A DNA stretch of 64,000 nucleotides from positions 147,153 through 211,152 of the forward strand of contig NZ_JWJD01000002.1 of the NCBI RefSeq assembly GCF_000820505.1, read 5' to 3'. The notes beneath the pieces were generated by a model. That model ran no database searches and had not been told where the DNA came from. It was given only the letters and a program-made list of their open reading frames with translations. The DNA comes from Geoalkalibacter ferrihydriticus DSM 17813 (GTDB lineage: Bacteria > Desulfobacterota > Desulfuromonadia > Desulfuromonadales > Geoalkalibacteraceae). Shown in pieces: positions 36,501-45,397 of this stretch. How positions within the stretch are numbered: the stretch's first letter is position 1; each line of letters begins with the position of its first letter. Made by a program: the position numbers and the translations under genes.

Positions 36501-37014
36501 GTGCATGTTGGCAGGGCCTGGACAATAATTTTCGATGTGATCGATTATTACGCGTTGCCGTTGATGAGGCGTCGCCGGCGGGATGCAGAAGCGCAAGCGC
36601 ATGCTCCAGGGCTTGAGACAGAGCCCTTTGCGTCTTGGGGCTGAGACCTTCGGCGAAAGGGGTCGCGTGGGACGGCAGAGTGAGTAGCCAGGCCCGCGGG
36701 GTGCGACCATAGAGACGCGCGCACAACATCAACAGAACCTCGGGAGAAAGCTGATGACCGCAACGCCCCTCCCCCCCCTCAGACCGGAGGCGATGCAGAA
36801 GGAAAGGGCGCTGCTGGCCGGCCGCGGCATCGATGAACAGGACACGGTCGACAGAGGCGCAGGCGATCTCCAGGCAGAGCTCCGGCGTTAATTGATGAAC
36901 CGAGAGCACGCGCACTGCGGCGGCGGGCAGGCGTTGGGCGAGTAACTCAGCCAGACGCCTACCCGCGCCATCGTCTGCACGCAGCAGATTGCCGTAACCG
37001 ATGACCAGCCACAT
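36460..37014 (-). CDS. hoxW: Hydrogenase maturation protease, HoxW/HyaD type
   Basis: This endopeptidase trims the C-terminal tail of the large subunit after Ni insertion. The 184-residue product starts with the family's VIGYGNLLRADDGAG (Ni-sensing Asp/Glu region), then FIDAA and a His in the GHQLSPE segment. Its ATG overlaps the hoxH stop (TGATG). Family members are about 150-165 residues; the last 30 or so residues here are encoded opposite a transposase fragment and look foreign. The original C-terminus has probably been replaced by read-through into the insertion. Confidence 0.87.
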   Translation of the reverse strand: MWLVIGYGNLLRADDGAGRRLAELLAQRLPAAAVRVLSVHQLTPELCLEIACASVDRVLFIDAAAGQQRPFLLHRLRSEGGEGRCGHQLSPEVLLMLCARLYGRTPRAWLLTLPSHATPFAEGLSPKTQRALSQALEHALALLHPAGDASSTATRNNRSHRKLLSRPCQHAQTSEEIPACDTDG

Positions 37015-38444
37015 CAGGCGCGCCGCACCTCGTCGAGCAGGCGCCCGTCGACGTCGCGCAGTTCCACTTGCAGAGGCATACGCCCCGCTTCATGGGTCGA
37101 GCAACTCAGGCAGGGGTCGTAGGCGCGGATGCCGTGTTCAACGCGGTTGAGCAACCCCTCATCGAGTCGGTCCGCTGAGAGAAAGCGCTGGGCGATTTGC
37201 TTGATGGTGCGATTCATGGCCAGGTTGTTCTGTCCGGTAGCGATGATCAGGTTAACTTTTTCAAGCAGGCCGTTGTCGTCAACCTGGTAATGGTGGAACA
37301 GGGTGCCGCGCGGCGCTTCACAGACCCCAACGCCGACATTCTGGTTGACTCCGGCGCGACTGCGGATATGGCGTTCGGCAAGAATGTCATTGTCCAGGAT
37401 TTCCTCGATGCGCTCAAGAGAATGGAGGATTTCGATGAGCCGCGCGTAGTGATAGAAAAAACTGCTGCTGACGGGCCTGCCCGGCCCGCAATAATGGCGA
37501 AATTGGCGCAATTCGCGGTCGGCCTTGCGGGTTCCGGCGAAGTCGCAGACATTGAGTCGCGCCAAAGGGCCAACCCGGTACATACCTTTCTCCGGACCCA
37601 AGGGAGCGTAATAAGGAAATTTCAAATAGCTCCAGGTTTCTTCACCTTCGGTGATCAATTGCGCAAAGTTTTCCGGTGCGACCTGATCCTCAATGATTTT
37701 TCCGTCGGCATCGACGATGCGCAGGCGCCCATCGTAATGCTCCAAGCTTCCGTCCTCGCCGACCAGGCCCATGAACAGACTGGGGAAGTCTCCGTAGGCA
37801 TCGATTTCGCCCTTGACGCGATCAAGGGCGTCCTTGAACAGATCGAGCGCAATATCGACCACGGCAAACATTTCGGGCAGTTGCGCCCGAATCTCATGTT
37901 TGGCTTGCGGCTCAAGGCCGGCCCGCACTCCGCCCGGAACAGACCAGGAGGGATGCACACTGCGCTCGCCGAGGGTGCGGATCAGATGCTGACCGAAGGC
38001 GCGCAATCGGATACCGGCACGGGCGACTTCAGGATGAGCGGCTATCAGTCCGGTCAGATTGCGCTGCTCCGGGTTGCTGTCCATGCCGAGGAGCAGGTCG
38101 GGACCGGAAAGCAGAAAGAAACTCAGGGCATGGCTTTGTACCAATTGGGCGTAGTTCATCAGGCGGCGCAGGGCTATCGCCGGAGCTGGGGTGCGAACAC
38201 CGAGAATGGCGTCGCCGGCCTTGCTTGAAGCCAGCAGGTGACTGACAGGGCAGATGCCGCACACCCTTGCGGTGATGCCGGGCATCTCCCAGAAGCTGCG
38301 GCCGATACAGAATTTTTCGAACCCGCGAAATTCGGTGACGTGGAAGCGCGCGTCGGCCACCCGGCCCTGATCATCGAGTTGGATGCTGATTTTAGCGTGC
38401 CCCTCGATGCGGGTGATCGGTTCGATGTGAATCGTGCGTGACAT
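37014..38444 (-). CDS. hoxH: NAD-linked [NiFe] hydrogenase large subunit HoxH
   Basis: This subunit holds the Ni-Fe site that splits or makes H2 in the cytoplasm. The 476-residue product has both ligand pairs: RVCGIC (Cys 62 and 65) and DPCLSC (Cys 445 and 448) followed by STH at 451. The 25 residues after His 451 are the expected cleavable tail, matching the protease gene next door. It opens with the EPITRIEGH motif near the N-terminus. AGGAG precedes the ATG. Confidence 0.95.
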   Translation of the reverse strand: MSRTIHIEPITRIEGHAKISIQLDDQGRVADARFHVTEFRGFEKFCIGRSFWEMPGITARVCGICPVSHLLASSKAGDAILGVRTPAPAIALRRLMNYAQLVQSHALSFFLLSGPDLLLGMDSNPEQRNLTGLIAAHPEVARAGIRLRAFGQHLIRTLGERSVHPSWSVPGGVRAGLEPQAKHEIRAQLPEMFAVVDIALDLFKDALDRVKGEIDAYGDFPSLFMGLVGEDGSLEHYDGRLRIVDADGKIIEDQVAPENFAQLITEGEETWSYLKFPYYAPLGPEKGMYRVGPLARLNVCDFAGTRKADRELRQFRHYCGPGRPVSSSFFYHYARLIEILHSLERIEEILDNDILAERHIRSRAGVNQNVGVGVCEAPRGTLFHHYQVDDNGLLEKVNLIIATGQNNLAMNRTIKQIAQRFLSADRLDEGLLNRVEHGIRAYDPCLSCSTHEAGRMPLQVELRDVDGRLLDEVRRA

Positions 38445-38465
38445 AAAATAAACTCCTATACCTCG

Positions 38466-39011
38466 TTAACCGAAGGTGCGCAGCGATGGGGGGAGTTCGA
38501 CGGCGCGGCCTTCAATAAGGGCGGTGAGTGTGGCGCTGATGCGCTCCGGAACGGGCGGACAACCGGGAAGAAAGACATCGACCTGGATCGCCCGATGCAG
38601 GGGAAGAACTTTTGTCAACAAGGCCGGCAACACCTCGAGAGCTTCCGGCCCGATGGGGGCGCGGGCCTCGTGGTAAACGGCGGTCAACAGATCCTTGACG
38701 GAAATGCGGTTGCGCATACTGGTGACATTACCGGTGACCGCGCAATCGCCGAAGCTCACCACGGTCTTGGTATGGGTGCGAATGCGGCGGGCCAGTTCGA
38801 GATTTTCAACATTGGTTATGGCTCCCTCGACCAAACACAGATCAACATTCTCGGGATAAATTTTGGCATCGACCAGGGGGCCGTAGACCAGATCGACGCG
38901 CTCACTCAGCGCCATAAGCTCTTCGTCGAGGTCGAGAAAACTCATATGACAACCGGAGCAGCCTCCCAACCAGACCGTGGCGAGGCGCAACTTTTGTGGT
39001 TTTGCGTTCAT
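38466..39011 (-). CDS. hoxY: NAD-linked [NiFe] hydrogenase small subunit HoxY
   Basis: The 181-residue small subunit carries the proximal [4Fe-4S] cluster: [10 protein letters not shown] near the N-terminus, the Cys of [10 protein letters not shown], and LPGCPP near residue 160. The short length, with no C-terminal extra-cluster domain and no Tat signal, is typical of group 3d cytoplasmic enzymes. The start at 39011 follows GGATGGAG; two upstream in-frame ATGs are less well placed. It lies between hoxU and hoxH. Confidence 0.94.
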   Translation of the reverse strand: MNAKPQKLRLATVWLGGCSGCHMSFLDLDEELMALSERVDLVYGPLVDAKIYPENVDLCLVEGAITNVENLELARRIRTHTKTVVSFGDCAVTGNVTSMRNRISVKDLLTAVYHEARAPIGPEALEVLPALLTKVLPLHRAIQVDVFLPGCPPVPERISATLTALIEGRAVELPPSLRTFG

Positions 39012-39031
39012 GCTCTCCATCCTTTGCTGGT

Positions 39032-39748
39032 TTAGCGATGCCATTGGCGCTTCTCGCGGCCGTCGAGAATGCGGCGCAGAAAACGTGAATCTTTCTTCAT
39101 TTCGCCCACCGAGGACCCTTGGTCGAAAAGAGCGCCGGTCGGACAGACCTCAACGCATTTTCCGCACTCGGTGCATGTCTCGCTTTCACCCCAAGGCCGA
39201 TTAAGGTCCGTGATGACCTGACTGGCGATCCCGCGGCCGCGCACGTCCCAGGTATGAGCGCCTTCGACTTCGTCACACACCCTGACGCAGCGCAGGCACA
39301 AAATGCAGCGGTTGTGATCGGCACCGTACTTTTCGTGGCTGGTGTCCATGGCCAGGTCGGGATCCAGATAGTCATAGCGCACATGGTCCATACCCAGTTC
39401 CGCGGCCAGCGCCTGCAATTCGCAGTGTTCGTTGCTGACGCACACGGCGCAGGCATGATTGCGCTCGGCGAAGGTCAGTTCCAGAATCATCTTGCGGTAG
39501 CGGTTGATCTTGTCGTTGTGAGTGACCACCACCATGCCTTCCACCGCTTCGGTAGTGCAGGCCGGCAGCAAACGGGGCGCTCCGGCAACCTCGACCAGGC
39601 AAAGGCGGCAGCCGCCCCGGGTGCTCAAGCCGTCGAGGTAACACAGCGTCGGCAATTCGACGCCCTGATCCCGGATTGCTTCGAGCAGGCTTTGGCCGGC
39701 GCGGGCGCTCACCAGCCGACCATTGAGGGTCAATGTGATGACAGACAT
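39032..39748 (-). CDS. hoxU: Hydrogenase diaphorase subunit HoxU
   Basis: The 238-residue iron-sulfur subunit carries electrons between the diaphorase and hydrogenase parts. It has an N-terminal [2Fe-2S] ferredoxin fold (Cys in [16 protein letters not shown]), the His-Cys cluster region (NHACAVC), and two [4Fe-4S] sets, [11 protein letters not shown] and [11 protein letters not shown]. It resembles the N-terminal part of NuoG. Its ATG overlaps the hoxF stop (TGATG). Confidence 0.95.
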   Translation of the reverse strand: MSVITLTLNGRLVSARAGQSLLEAIRDQGVELPTLCYLDGLSTRGGCRLCLVEVAGAPRLLPACTTEAVEGMVVVTHNDKINRYRKMILELTFAERNHACAVCVSNEHCELQALAAELGMDHVRYDYLDPDLAMDTSHEKYGADHNRCILCLRCVRVCDEVEGAHTWDVRGRGIASQVITDLNRPWGESETCTECGKCVEVCPTGALFDQGSSVGEMKKDSRFLRRILDGREKRQWHR

Positions 39749-41457
39749 CAGATCTGCTCCTTAAGGATAGTCAACTGATCGATGTGTTCCGGCAACTTGT
39801 ACAGGGGGATCTGATCGAGCTTGCAAATTCCAGCCGGGCAGCGTTTTTCTTCCACGTGGGCAAGATACTCGTCGCGGAAGTAAAGCAGCGTGTTGAGGAC
39901 CGGATTCGGCGCAGTCATGCCCAGGCCGCAAAGACTGGTTTCTTGAACCAGTCCGCAGAGTTCCTCGAGCGTCTGCAGATCCTCTGCGACGGCACTGCCG
40001 TCGGTGATGCGGGTAAGCAGCCGATGCATTTCGACGGTGCCGACGCGGCACGGCACGCACTTGCCGCAACTCTCATCCAGGCAGAATTCCATGAAAAATT
40101 TGGCGACGTCGGGCATGCAGCTGGTTTCGTTCATGACGATCAGTCCGCCCGATCCCATAATGGATCCTAGCTCCTTGAGACTCTCGTAATCGACGGGGGT
40201 GTCAAGATGCGTGGAGGGGATGCAGCCGCCGCTCGGTCCGCCAGTCTGCGCGGCCTTAAAGTTGCCGCCGTCGGGCAGACCGCCGCCGATGTCGAAGACG
40301 ATGTTGCGCAGGCTGATGCCCATCTCGACCTCAATGAGCCCTGAGTTGACGACCTCGCCGCACAGGGCGAAGACTTTGGTGCCTTTGCTTCTTTCCGTGC
40401 CGAAGCCGGCGAACCAGTCGGCTCCGTTTCTGATGATAGGTGCGATGTTGGCGAAGGTTTCGACATTATTGATAAGGGTCGGCTGGCCCCAGAGGCCACT
40501 GTGGGCCGGATAGGGCGGCCGGGGAACCGGTTGCCCGCGGCGTCCCATGATGGAGGTCATCAAGGCGGTTTCCTCGCCGCACACAAAGGCGCCGGCACCG
40601 ACGCGCAGGTCGATGCGGAAGTTGAAGCCGCTGTCGAGAATACGGCTTCCGAGCAACCCACTTTTCTCGGCCGCCTTGATGGCCTTGGCCAGACGCGCCG
40701 CAGCCAGGGGATATTCGCCGCGGACATAGATGTAGCCCTGTTCGGCACCGACGGCATAGCCGGCGATGGCCAGACCTTCGAGAACCCGGTGCGGATCCGA
40801 TTCCATGATGGTACGATCCATATAGGCGCCGGGATCGCCTTCATCGCCGTTGGCGACCACGTATTTGCGCTCTCCCGGAGCCTTGCGCACCAGATCCCAT
40901 TTGACTCCGGTCGGATAACCGCCACCGCCGCGCCCGCGCAAGCCGCTGTGGGTGATTTCGCCGCAGACCTGTTCCGGAGTCATTTCCTGCAGCGCATGAG
41001 CCAGGGCACTATAGGCGCTGCGGGCCAGGCTGTGCTCGATTTTCTCCGGATCAATCCGGCCATTGTTGTCCAAAACGATGCGGGTTTGCTGGGTAAAGAA
41101 GGGCAGATGCGACGAGAGTTCCTCGGTCACCGGGGCGTTCTTTGAAAATTGCGCTGAGAGGATCGCGTGTGCCGACTCCGGCGTCACTTTTTCAAAAATC
41201 TGTTCGCTGCCGTCTGCCTGGGTGATTCGCAGCAGAGGACCACGACTGCAAGGGCCCATGCAGCCGGTCGCAACCACCTCAAGTGACACATCTGAATGAC
41301 TTTTTCGTGCGGCGATTTCCTCATCGAGAACGGCTTTGACCCGGTCGGCGCCGGCCGACAGACAAGGGGTACTGTAGCATAGAAACAAGCGCAGGCTCAT
41401 TTGCCCCTGGCGCTGCCGTTCCTGTTCAGCGCGTTCCTGTAATTCTGTCGGGTTCAT
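39748..41457 (-). CDS. hoxF: Hydrogenase diaphorase subunit HoxF (NuoF-like)
   Basis: The 569-residue flavoprotein oxidises or reduces NAD(H). An N-terminal thioredoxin-like [2Fe-2S] domain (about 20-110; Cys in LFLCYSTPC and CMGPC) precedes the FMN/NADH core ([28 protein letters not shown]) and the [4Fe-4S] Cys set [12 protein letters not shown]. The C-terminus ends with a few extra Cys (KRCPAGIC). The gene overlaps hoxE and hoxU, so the subunits are translationally coupled. Confidence 0.95.
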   Translation of the reverse strand: MNPTELQERAEQERQRQGQMSLRLFLCYSTPCLSAGADRVKAVLDEEIAARKSHSDVSLEVVATGCMGPCSRGPLLRITQADGSEQIFEKVTPESAHAILSAQFSKNAPVTEELSSHLPFFTQQTRIVLDNNGRIDPEKIEHSLARSAYSALAHALQEMTPEQVCGEITHSGLRGRGGGGYPTGVKWDLVRKAPGERKYVVANGDEGDPGAYMDRTIMESDPHRVLEGLAIAGYAVGAEQGYIYVRGEYPLAAARLAKAIKAAEKSGLLGSRILDSGFNFRIDLRVGAGAFVCGEETALMTSIMGRRGQPVPRPPYPAHSGLWGQPTLINNVETFANIAPIIRNGADWFAGFGTERSKGTKVFALCGEVVNSGLIEVEMGISLRNIVFDIGGGLPDGGNFKAAQTGGPSGGCIPSTHLDTPVDYESLKELGSIMGSGGLIVMNETSCMPDVAKFFMEFCLDESCGKCVPCRVGTVEMHRLLTRITDGSAVAEDLQTLEELCGLVQETSLCGLGMTAPNPVLNTLLYFRDEYLAHVEEKRCPAGICKLDQIPLYKLPEHIDQLTILKEQI

Positions 41458-42002
41458 TATTCCTTCTCCTGGCAGGTATCAACCGCAGCGATTTTTTCCT
41501 GAATGGCCGCCGCGGTAGACTCAGGGGTTTGCTTGCCGAGAACCTCACCGTCGAGTGTCAGCATCGGCGCCAGGCTGCAATTGCCCAGGCAGCGCGCCGT
41601 CATCAGCGTCAACTTTTTGTCCGCGGTCGTTTCTCCGGCTTTGACCTCGAAGATCTCCTCGAGCTTGGTCACAATTTCTGCGGCCCCTTTGACGTAGCAG
41701 GCGGTACCCATACAGATCACGCACACATGATCGCCCTGGGGCTCCAGGGTGAAGAAGTTGTAGAAGGTGGCAACTCCGTAAACCCAACTGGGCGGCAGTT
41801 TAAGATGGATAGAGACATAATCGAGTATGGCCTCGTCGAGGTGCCCAAAGGTTTCCTGCGCAGTATGCAGGATTTCAATGAGGGCATCCTGCTGGTATTG
41901 ATACCTTTTGAGGGATTTGTCGAGGAGTTGTAATTTCAGTTTTTGAGAATTGTCGGGATTTTGTTCCGAAGGGGGCCGTGTAGCCATTGTGGGTTGTGCC
42001 AT
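41457..42002 (-). CDS. hoxE: Hydrogenase diaphorase subunit HoxE (NuoE-like)
   Basis: The 181-residue thioredoxin-like [2Fe-2S] protein is the NuoE counterpart of the bidirectional hydrogenase. The cluster ligands are in [11 protein letters not shown] and, about 40 residues later, ARCLGNC. It has the helical N-terminal bundle with [17 protein letters not shown] lies just before the ATG at 42002. It is the first gene of hoxEFUYHW; presence of HoxE marks the five-subunit form. Confidence 0.94.
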   Translation of the reverse strand: MAQPTMATRPPSEQNPDNSQKLKLQLLDKSLKRYQYQQDALIEILHTAQETFGHLDEAILDYVSIHLKLPPSWVYGVATFYNFFTLEPQGDHVCVICMGTACYVKGAAEIVTKLEEIFEVKAGETTADKKLTLMTARCLGNCSLAPMLTLDGEVLGKQTPESTAAAIQEKIAAVDTCQEKE

Positions 42003-42104
42003 GAAACCTCCTGATCCATTCAATATTTTGGTCTGAGGGGAAGTTACGGCAGGCCGGGTCGACCTTGCTATTCACCCCAAACTATAGCAGATTAATTGAC
42101 GAAG

Positions 42105-42119
42105 GCATTTTTGGGGCCA
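42105..42119 (-). promoter_or_regulatory. Possible sigma-54 promoter of the hox operon
   Basis: On the minus strand TGGCCCCAAAAATGC (42119-42105) keeps GG and GC ten bases apart, with one mismatch in each element, about 100 bases before hoxE. A sigma-70-like -10 (TATAGT, 42086-42081) is an alternative without a good -35. The rest of 42003-42317 holds TTTGCTCCGACCCCCAG-like sequence (about 42233-42250) and no gene. Confidence 0.35.
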
Positions 42120-42317
42120 GACAGGGATGAAATCGGCAAAAATTCGCCTTACCCTGAAATGTTGCGGCTTTTGCCACACACGTGGAGCACATCCTTGGTT
42201 TTGAGAACAAACGCTTTGCTTCCGACAGCAAGGCTTTTGCTCCGACCCCCAGCTCTTTTATAGAAGGATAAAAAGGTCAACCTGGGAAATGAATTTTATT
42301 CAGTGCGGAGATTTTGT

Positions 42318-42533
42318 ATGAAAGTTCGCGATAGCGGCATGCCGGATGAGGAAATGTGGAACTCCTTTTTCTCACCGGCAAAGATTCTCGCTCTTCTCGG
42401 CCTGGACGCCGACACCCGCGGGGTAGCCAAGTTTGGCTGCGGGTATGGCACCTTTAGCCTGGCGGCGGCCCGGCTGACGCAGGGGATGGTGCATGCCTTC
42501 GATATTGAGCCTGCAATGGTTGCGGTGCAGGCG
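42318..42533 (+). pseudogene. N-terminal remnant of a class I SAM methyltransferase
   Basis: From the ATG at 42318 (GGAG upstream) about 72 residues match the start of a methyltransferase: a short helical lead (MPDEEMWNSFF), then motif I FGCGYGTFSLAAAR and the acidic loop AFDIEPAMVA. After that the frame continues but becomes low-complexity Ser/Arg-rich sequence with no later motifs, and it runs opposite the selenoprotein gene. The family is normally about 200 residues, so this gene has lost roughly two thirds. Confidence 0.7.
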
Positions 42534-42655
42534 GTCCCACACAGAAAAGACGGTGGAGTAGTTGGAATTGGTCTCATTCGGCACCTGCGAGTGGTGAACG
42601 CCGTGCATCCGGGGGGTGACGATTCTCTGCCCCCGTGGCCGGTTTCATCAGGGCG

Positions 42656-42892
42656 CTACGAGGCTGCGCTTTGGCGGCAGATTTCCAGAAGGTCGTCGAG
42701 TTCGGGGAAACGGCGTTGCTCCAGGCGCGAAAAAACCCGTTCTTTGTCGAGAAACACGGCGAATTCGCTTTTCTGCTCTCCGGCCACGGTTTCGATCTCG
42801 ACGTCCTGCACCTTTTGCTTCAATTCAGCAGCGAGACTCGTTGCGCGGGGCTGATGCCCTCAGGAAGCACAGTATACAATCGTCATCAGCAT
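42656..42892 (-). CDS. SelW/Rdx-family selenoprotein with in-frame TGA (Sec at residue 11)
   Basis: Reading through a TGA at 42862-42860 gives 78 residues that match the SelW/Rdx family end to end: beta strand TIVYC, the redox motif C8-A-S-U11, the PRATSLAAEL helix, FAVFLDKERVFSR strands and RFPELDDLLE. The family motif is CxxC or CxxU, and the TGA falls exactly at the U position. GGAG precedes the ATG at 42892 (a second ATG is at 42886). Stop is TAG. These thioredoxin-fold proteins are small thiol redox proteins. A conventional gene finder would miss it. I could not fold a convincing SECIS by eye. Confidence 0.85.
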
Positions 42893-43069
42893 CTCAACTC
42901 TCCTTTGCTTTGGGGTTTTTGTTTAGTAATTTTGGGAGAATAATTTTGGGGCTTGACAGGCGGAATGCAGAATGTTCCTTCTGGTTCTGCAATAATTTTG
43001 AATAAGCCGGTGGTGTGCGAGTATCTCGTCGCCGCCGGTTATCTCAACCGGTTCGGCAGGAGGAAATCA

Positions 43070-43177
43070 ATGAAGGACACGTGCCACCTATATACGGATC
43101 TGGCGTGGCTGTGGCCGATATGGGGAGATCCCGCCACTGAATACGCGTACTACTGCGAACATGTCACGACACTCTGG
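43070..43177 (+). pseudogene. Second truncated methyltransferase 5' end
   Basis: AGGAGG and ATG at 43070 open a frame whose first 36 residues look like the lead of another class I methyltransferase group (LYTDLAWLWPIWGDPATEYA, then YYCEHVTTLW). Similarity ends before motif I, and the frame then runs into the promoter of the toxin-antitoxin pair. It differs from the remnant at 42318. Insertion of the toxin-antitoxin module may have cut it. Confidence 0.6.
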
Positions 43178-43188
43178 GTAGCCCGGGC

Positions 43189-43219
43189 TTGCTTTCACCT
43201 GCAAAACATTTTAAAATGT
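43189..43219 (+). promoter_or_regulatory. Promoter with overlapping palindromic operator of the toxin-antitoxin pair
   Basis: TTGCTT (43189-43194), 17 bases, TAAAAT (43212-43217). The perfect palindrome ACATTTTAAAATGT (43206-43219) covers the -10 box, as expected for an autorepressed antitoxin operon. TGCAAATGCAA just after it is a further short repeat. Confidence 0.65.
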
Positions 43220-43248
43220 ATTGCAAATGCAACGCAAGGAGTTAGCGC

Positions 43249-43521
43249 ATGAAAACAGCCACATTGCCATCCCTTCGGGTTGATCCAGAGTTGCGCCATG
43301 AGGTCGAAAGTGTTTTGCACAATGGTGAAACCTTATCGAGTTTCATGGAAAAATCTCTACGTGCCAGCATCGAGCACCGAAAAATGCAGCAAGAGTTTAT
43401 CGCCAGAGGCTTGACCTTACGCGATGAAGCACGAAAAACCGGAGAGTATTTCGCGGCCGAGAATGTCTTGGATGAAATGAGCGACATGCTTGCCCAGGCC
43501 GAAGCTAAAGCCCGCAAGTGA
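43249..43521 (+). CDS. Antitoxin of a type II toxin-antitoxin pair
   Basis: The 90-residue protein begins with a short strand-helix region (LPSLRVDPELRHEVESVL) that looks like a ribbon-helix-helix DNA-binding domain, with a long charged C-terminal helix likely to wrap the toxin. It resembles small antitoxins of the YlcI/ParD kind. AAGGAG precedes the ATG, the palindrome over its promoter fits autorepression, and its TGA overlaps the GTG start of the toxin. Confidence 0.78.
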   Translation: MKTATLPSLRVDPELRHEVESVLHNGETLSSFMEKSLRASIEHRKMQQEFIARGLTLRDEARKTGEYFAAENVLDEMSDMLAQAEAKARK

Positions 43522-43817
43522 ATTATAAAGTACGCTATACCAAGGCTGCCAAGAAAGATTTTTTGCGTCTCTATGATTTTCTCTTGGGAAAGGACCTTCA
43601 GGCCGCACGCAGAGCCCTTGAGGCCATCCGGAAGGGAATGGATTTTCTGCAGGATTTTCCTTTCACCTGTCGCAAAGCGACCCCTGAGAACCCCTTTTTG
43701 CGGGAAATGATAATCTCTTTTGGTGCCGGTGGGTATGTCGTTCTCTTTGAAATAGAGGATGAAAAAACCGTGACCATCCTTGCCGTCCGCCATCAACGCG
43801 AAGAAGATTACCACTAA
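43518..43817 (+). CDS. ParE/RelE-superfamily toxin
   Basis: The 99-residue basic protein has the ParE/RelE fold pattern: VRYTKAAKKDFLRLYDFL, a central helix pair, FPFTCRKA, the LREMIISFGAGGYVVLFEI strand pair and the end VRHQREEDY. It starts at a GTG overlapping the antitoxin stop (GTGA). ParE members poison gyrase while RelE members cut mRNA; the sequence does not settle which. The C-terminal RHQREED is typical of ParE. Confidence 0.85.
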   Translation: MNYKVRYTKAAKKDFLRLYDFLLGKDLQAARRALEAIRKGMDFLQDFPFTCRKATPENPFLREMIISFGAGGYVVLFEIEDEKTVTILAVRHQREEDYH

Positions 43818-44212
43818 TTCTAATATATCCATCCGTGGCTTACCCACATTTCGTTGCCTGCCCTCCCCGCTTGACGCTCAGTCGCTGTTCCCTCCGACCG
43901 AAGCTCCCGCTTCGATCATCCAGAAAAAGCCCTCGATCTCCGGGGCTGTGTTTTTTCTGATAATGCGCGATTTTTTTAACGACGCTGGAGGATATCGTTT
44001 GCTCCTGCCTGATAAGGGAGGATTTGTGGGAACCTTCGGAGGCGATGCTCGTTGGGCGCCTTCAGGAACACAGGATGACTTGTGAGGCTCTGTCTCCGGT
44101 TCAAAGGCCCGCGAACCTTACGAGTAACAGCAAAATGTTCTTCATGGAATCGGACCGCCTACATGGTCGTGCAGACAACGAGACAGAGCCAAAGCCACTG
44201 CGGCAGACCCAT
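43818..44212. other. Intergenic stretch without recognisable gene
   Basis: 395 bases between the toxin and the ArsR gene. Open frames here have no family resemblance or ribosome site. A GAAGCTCCCGCTTC hairpin lies near 43900. The base composition looks like decayed coding sequence. Confidence 0.4.
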
Positions 44213-44557
44213 TTACTTGCGTCCGACCTCCGACGCTCGCCCCGCACGCTCCGCGGCGATGATGGAGTCGAGAACTCCCGGGAACAGTGCATCAAGATCT
44301 TCTCTTCGCAGGCTGTTGACCCACTCCTTGCCTTCACGCCTTGTGGCCAGTACCCCGGAACGCCTCAGGACCTTGAAATGGTGGGATAAAGAAGATTTCG
44401 GCATAGCCAATCCGAAGCACCCGCATGCGATTTCGCCGGCGCCGGCGAGTTTAAGCACTATCTCCAGTCGCACCGGGTCACTTAGCGCGTGCAGCACTTT
44501 ATGCAGAGTAATCCCGTCGCGCGACGGTTGCTCCTGTTCGATATTTCTCGCTGCCAT
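44213..44557 (-). CDS. ArsR/SmtB-family transcriptional repressor
   Basis: The 114-residue winged-helix protein shows LHALSDPVRLEIVLKL, then CGCFGLAMPKSSLSHHFKVLRRSGVL (Cys 45 and 47 at the recognition-helix lead) and the wing TRREGKEWVNSL. GGAGG sets the start at 44557. The Cys pair could bind metal or respond to oxidants, though this subgroup often senses other signals. It is divergent from the flavodoxin-like gene, and the 154-base gap holds a set of half-sites it is likely to bind. Confidence 0.87.
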   Translation of the reverse strand: MAARNIEQEQPSRDGITLHKVLHALSDPVRLEIVLKLAGAGEIACGCFGLAMPKSSLSHHFKVLRRSGVLATRREGKEWVNSLRREDLDALFPGVLDSIIAAERAGRASEVGRK

Positions 44558-44597
44558 GCTGTTCCTCCATTCCACAGGCCATCTTACAAAAATATGA

Positions 44598-44655
44598 TTG
44601 ACTAAACAATACGGGTCGAATAATCTCGAACCGAACAGTTCGAGAATATTCGAAC
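44598..44655 (+). promoter_or_regulatory. Promoter and operator half-site array between arsR and the flavodoxin-like gene
   Basis: TTGACT (44598-44603), 17 bases, TAATCT (44621-44626) drive the flavodoxin side. Four TCGAA/TTCGA half-sites start at 44616, 44626, 44638 and 44650. They form TCTCGAAC/GTTCGAGA (44624-44631 with 44638-44645) and GTTCGA/TCGAAC (44638-44643 with 44650-44655). The overlap with the -10 box fits repression by the ArsR protein. Confidence 0.6.
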
Positions 44656-44711
44656 CATCCGATGGGGGGAGCCCTTCGGATGTCGATCATCCTTACGCAC
44701 GAGGAGAACAC

Positions 44712-45380
44712 ATGAGAGCAATTGCAATTAATGGTAGCCCCAGAAAGAATTGGAATACCGCAAGCTTGCTTGAGCATGCACTGGCGGGCGCCGCCAAGGA
44801 TGGGGCGGAAACCGAGTTGGTGCATCTCTATGATCATGTTTTCAAAGGATGCGTCAGTTGCTTTGCCTGCAAGAAAATAGGCGGCCAGAGTTATGGCCGG
44901 TGTGCAGTCAACGACGGCCTGACATCCATTCTGAAGAAAGCCTCGGAGGCGGACATCCTCATCTTGGGAACCCCCGTGTACTTCGGTGCTGAAACGGGTG
45001 AAATGAGGTCGTTTCTGGAGCGCCTTCTCTTTCCGTTTCTCACCTACACACCCGGCTATGCGTCTATTTTTCCTGGGAAGCTCCGGATTGGACTGGTCTA
45101 TACGATGAATATCGCCGAAAAAGACTTGCCTAACTACAATTACGACAAGATCTTCGCCGCCTCGCAGGGGTATCTGAGTCGAATTTTTGGGAACTGCAAT
45201 CTCCTCCTGTGTACGGACACTTACCAGTTCAGCGACTATTCGAAATACCTTTCAACCTGCTTTGACGCAGAGGTCAAGAAGAAGCGGCGCGAGGAGGTCT
45301 TCCCGCAGGACTGTAGGAGTGCATTTGAGTTAGGAGCCAGACTTACGGCCACCGCGAAGGTGGATGTGTCAGTCCCATGA
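44712..45380 (+). CDS. Flavodoxin-family FMN-dependent oxidoreductase
   Basis: The 222-residue product has the NADPH-dependent FMN reductase/flavodoxin_2 fold: AIAINGSPRKNWNTASLL (phosphate loop), a CVSCFACK double-Cys motif (about residues 45-52, a possible iron-sulfur or metal site as in iron-sulfur flavoproteins), ILGTPVYFG and a later IGLVYTMN strand. The start at 44712 has GAGGAG upstream. The ArsR-type divergent regulator implies induction by a chemical stress, perhaps a quinone or metal. The physiological substrate is unknown. Confidence 0.82.
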   Translation: MRAIAINGSPRKNWNTASLLEHALAGAAKDGAETELVHLYDHVFKGCVSCFACKKIGGQSYGRCAVNDGLTSILKKASEADILILGTPVYFGAETGEMRSFLERLLFPFLTYTPGYASIFPGKLRIGLVYTMNIAEKDLPNYNYDKIFAASQGYLSRIFGNCNLLLCTDTYQFSDYSKYLSTCFDAEVKKKRREEVFPQDCRSAFELGARLTATAKVDVSVP

Positions 45381-45397
45381 GAAAAAGAGCTTATCCA

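Noticed and set aside
42303-42854. 183-residue plus-strand protein as an intact gene
   Set aside because: Only the first about 72 residues from 42318 resemble a methyltransferase; the rest is antisense to the selenoprotein gene and Ser/Arg-rich.
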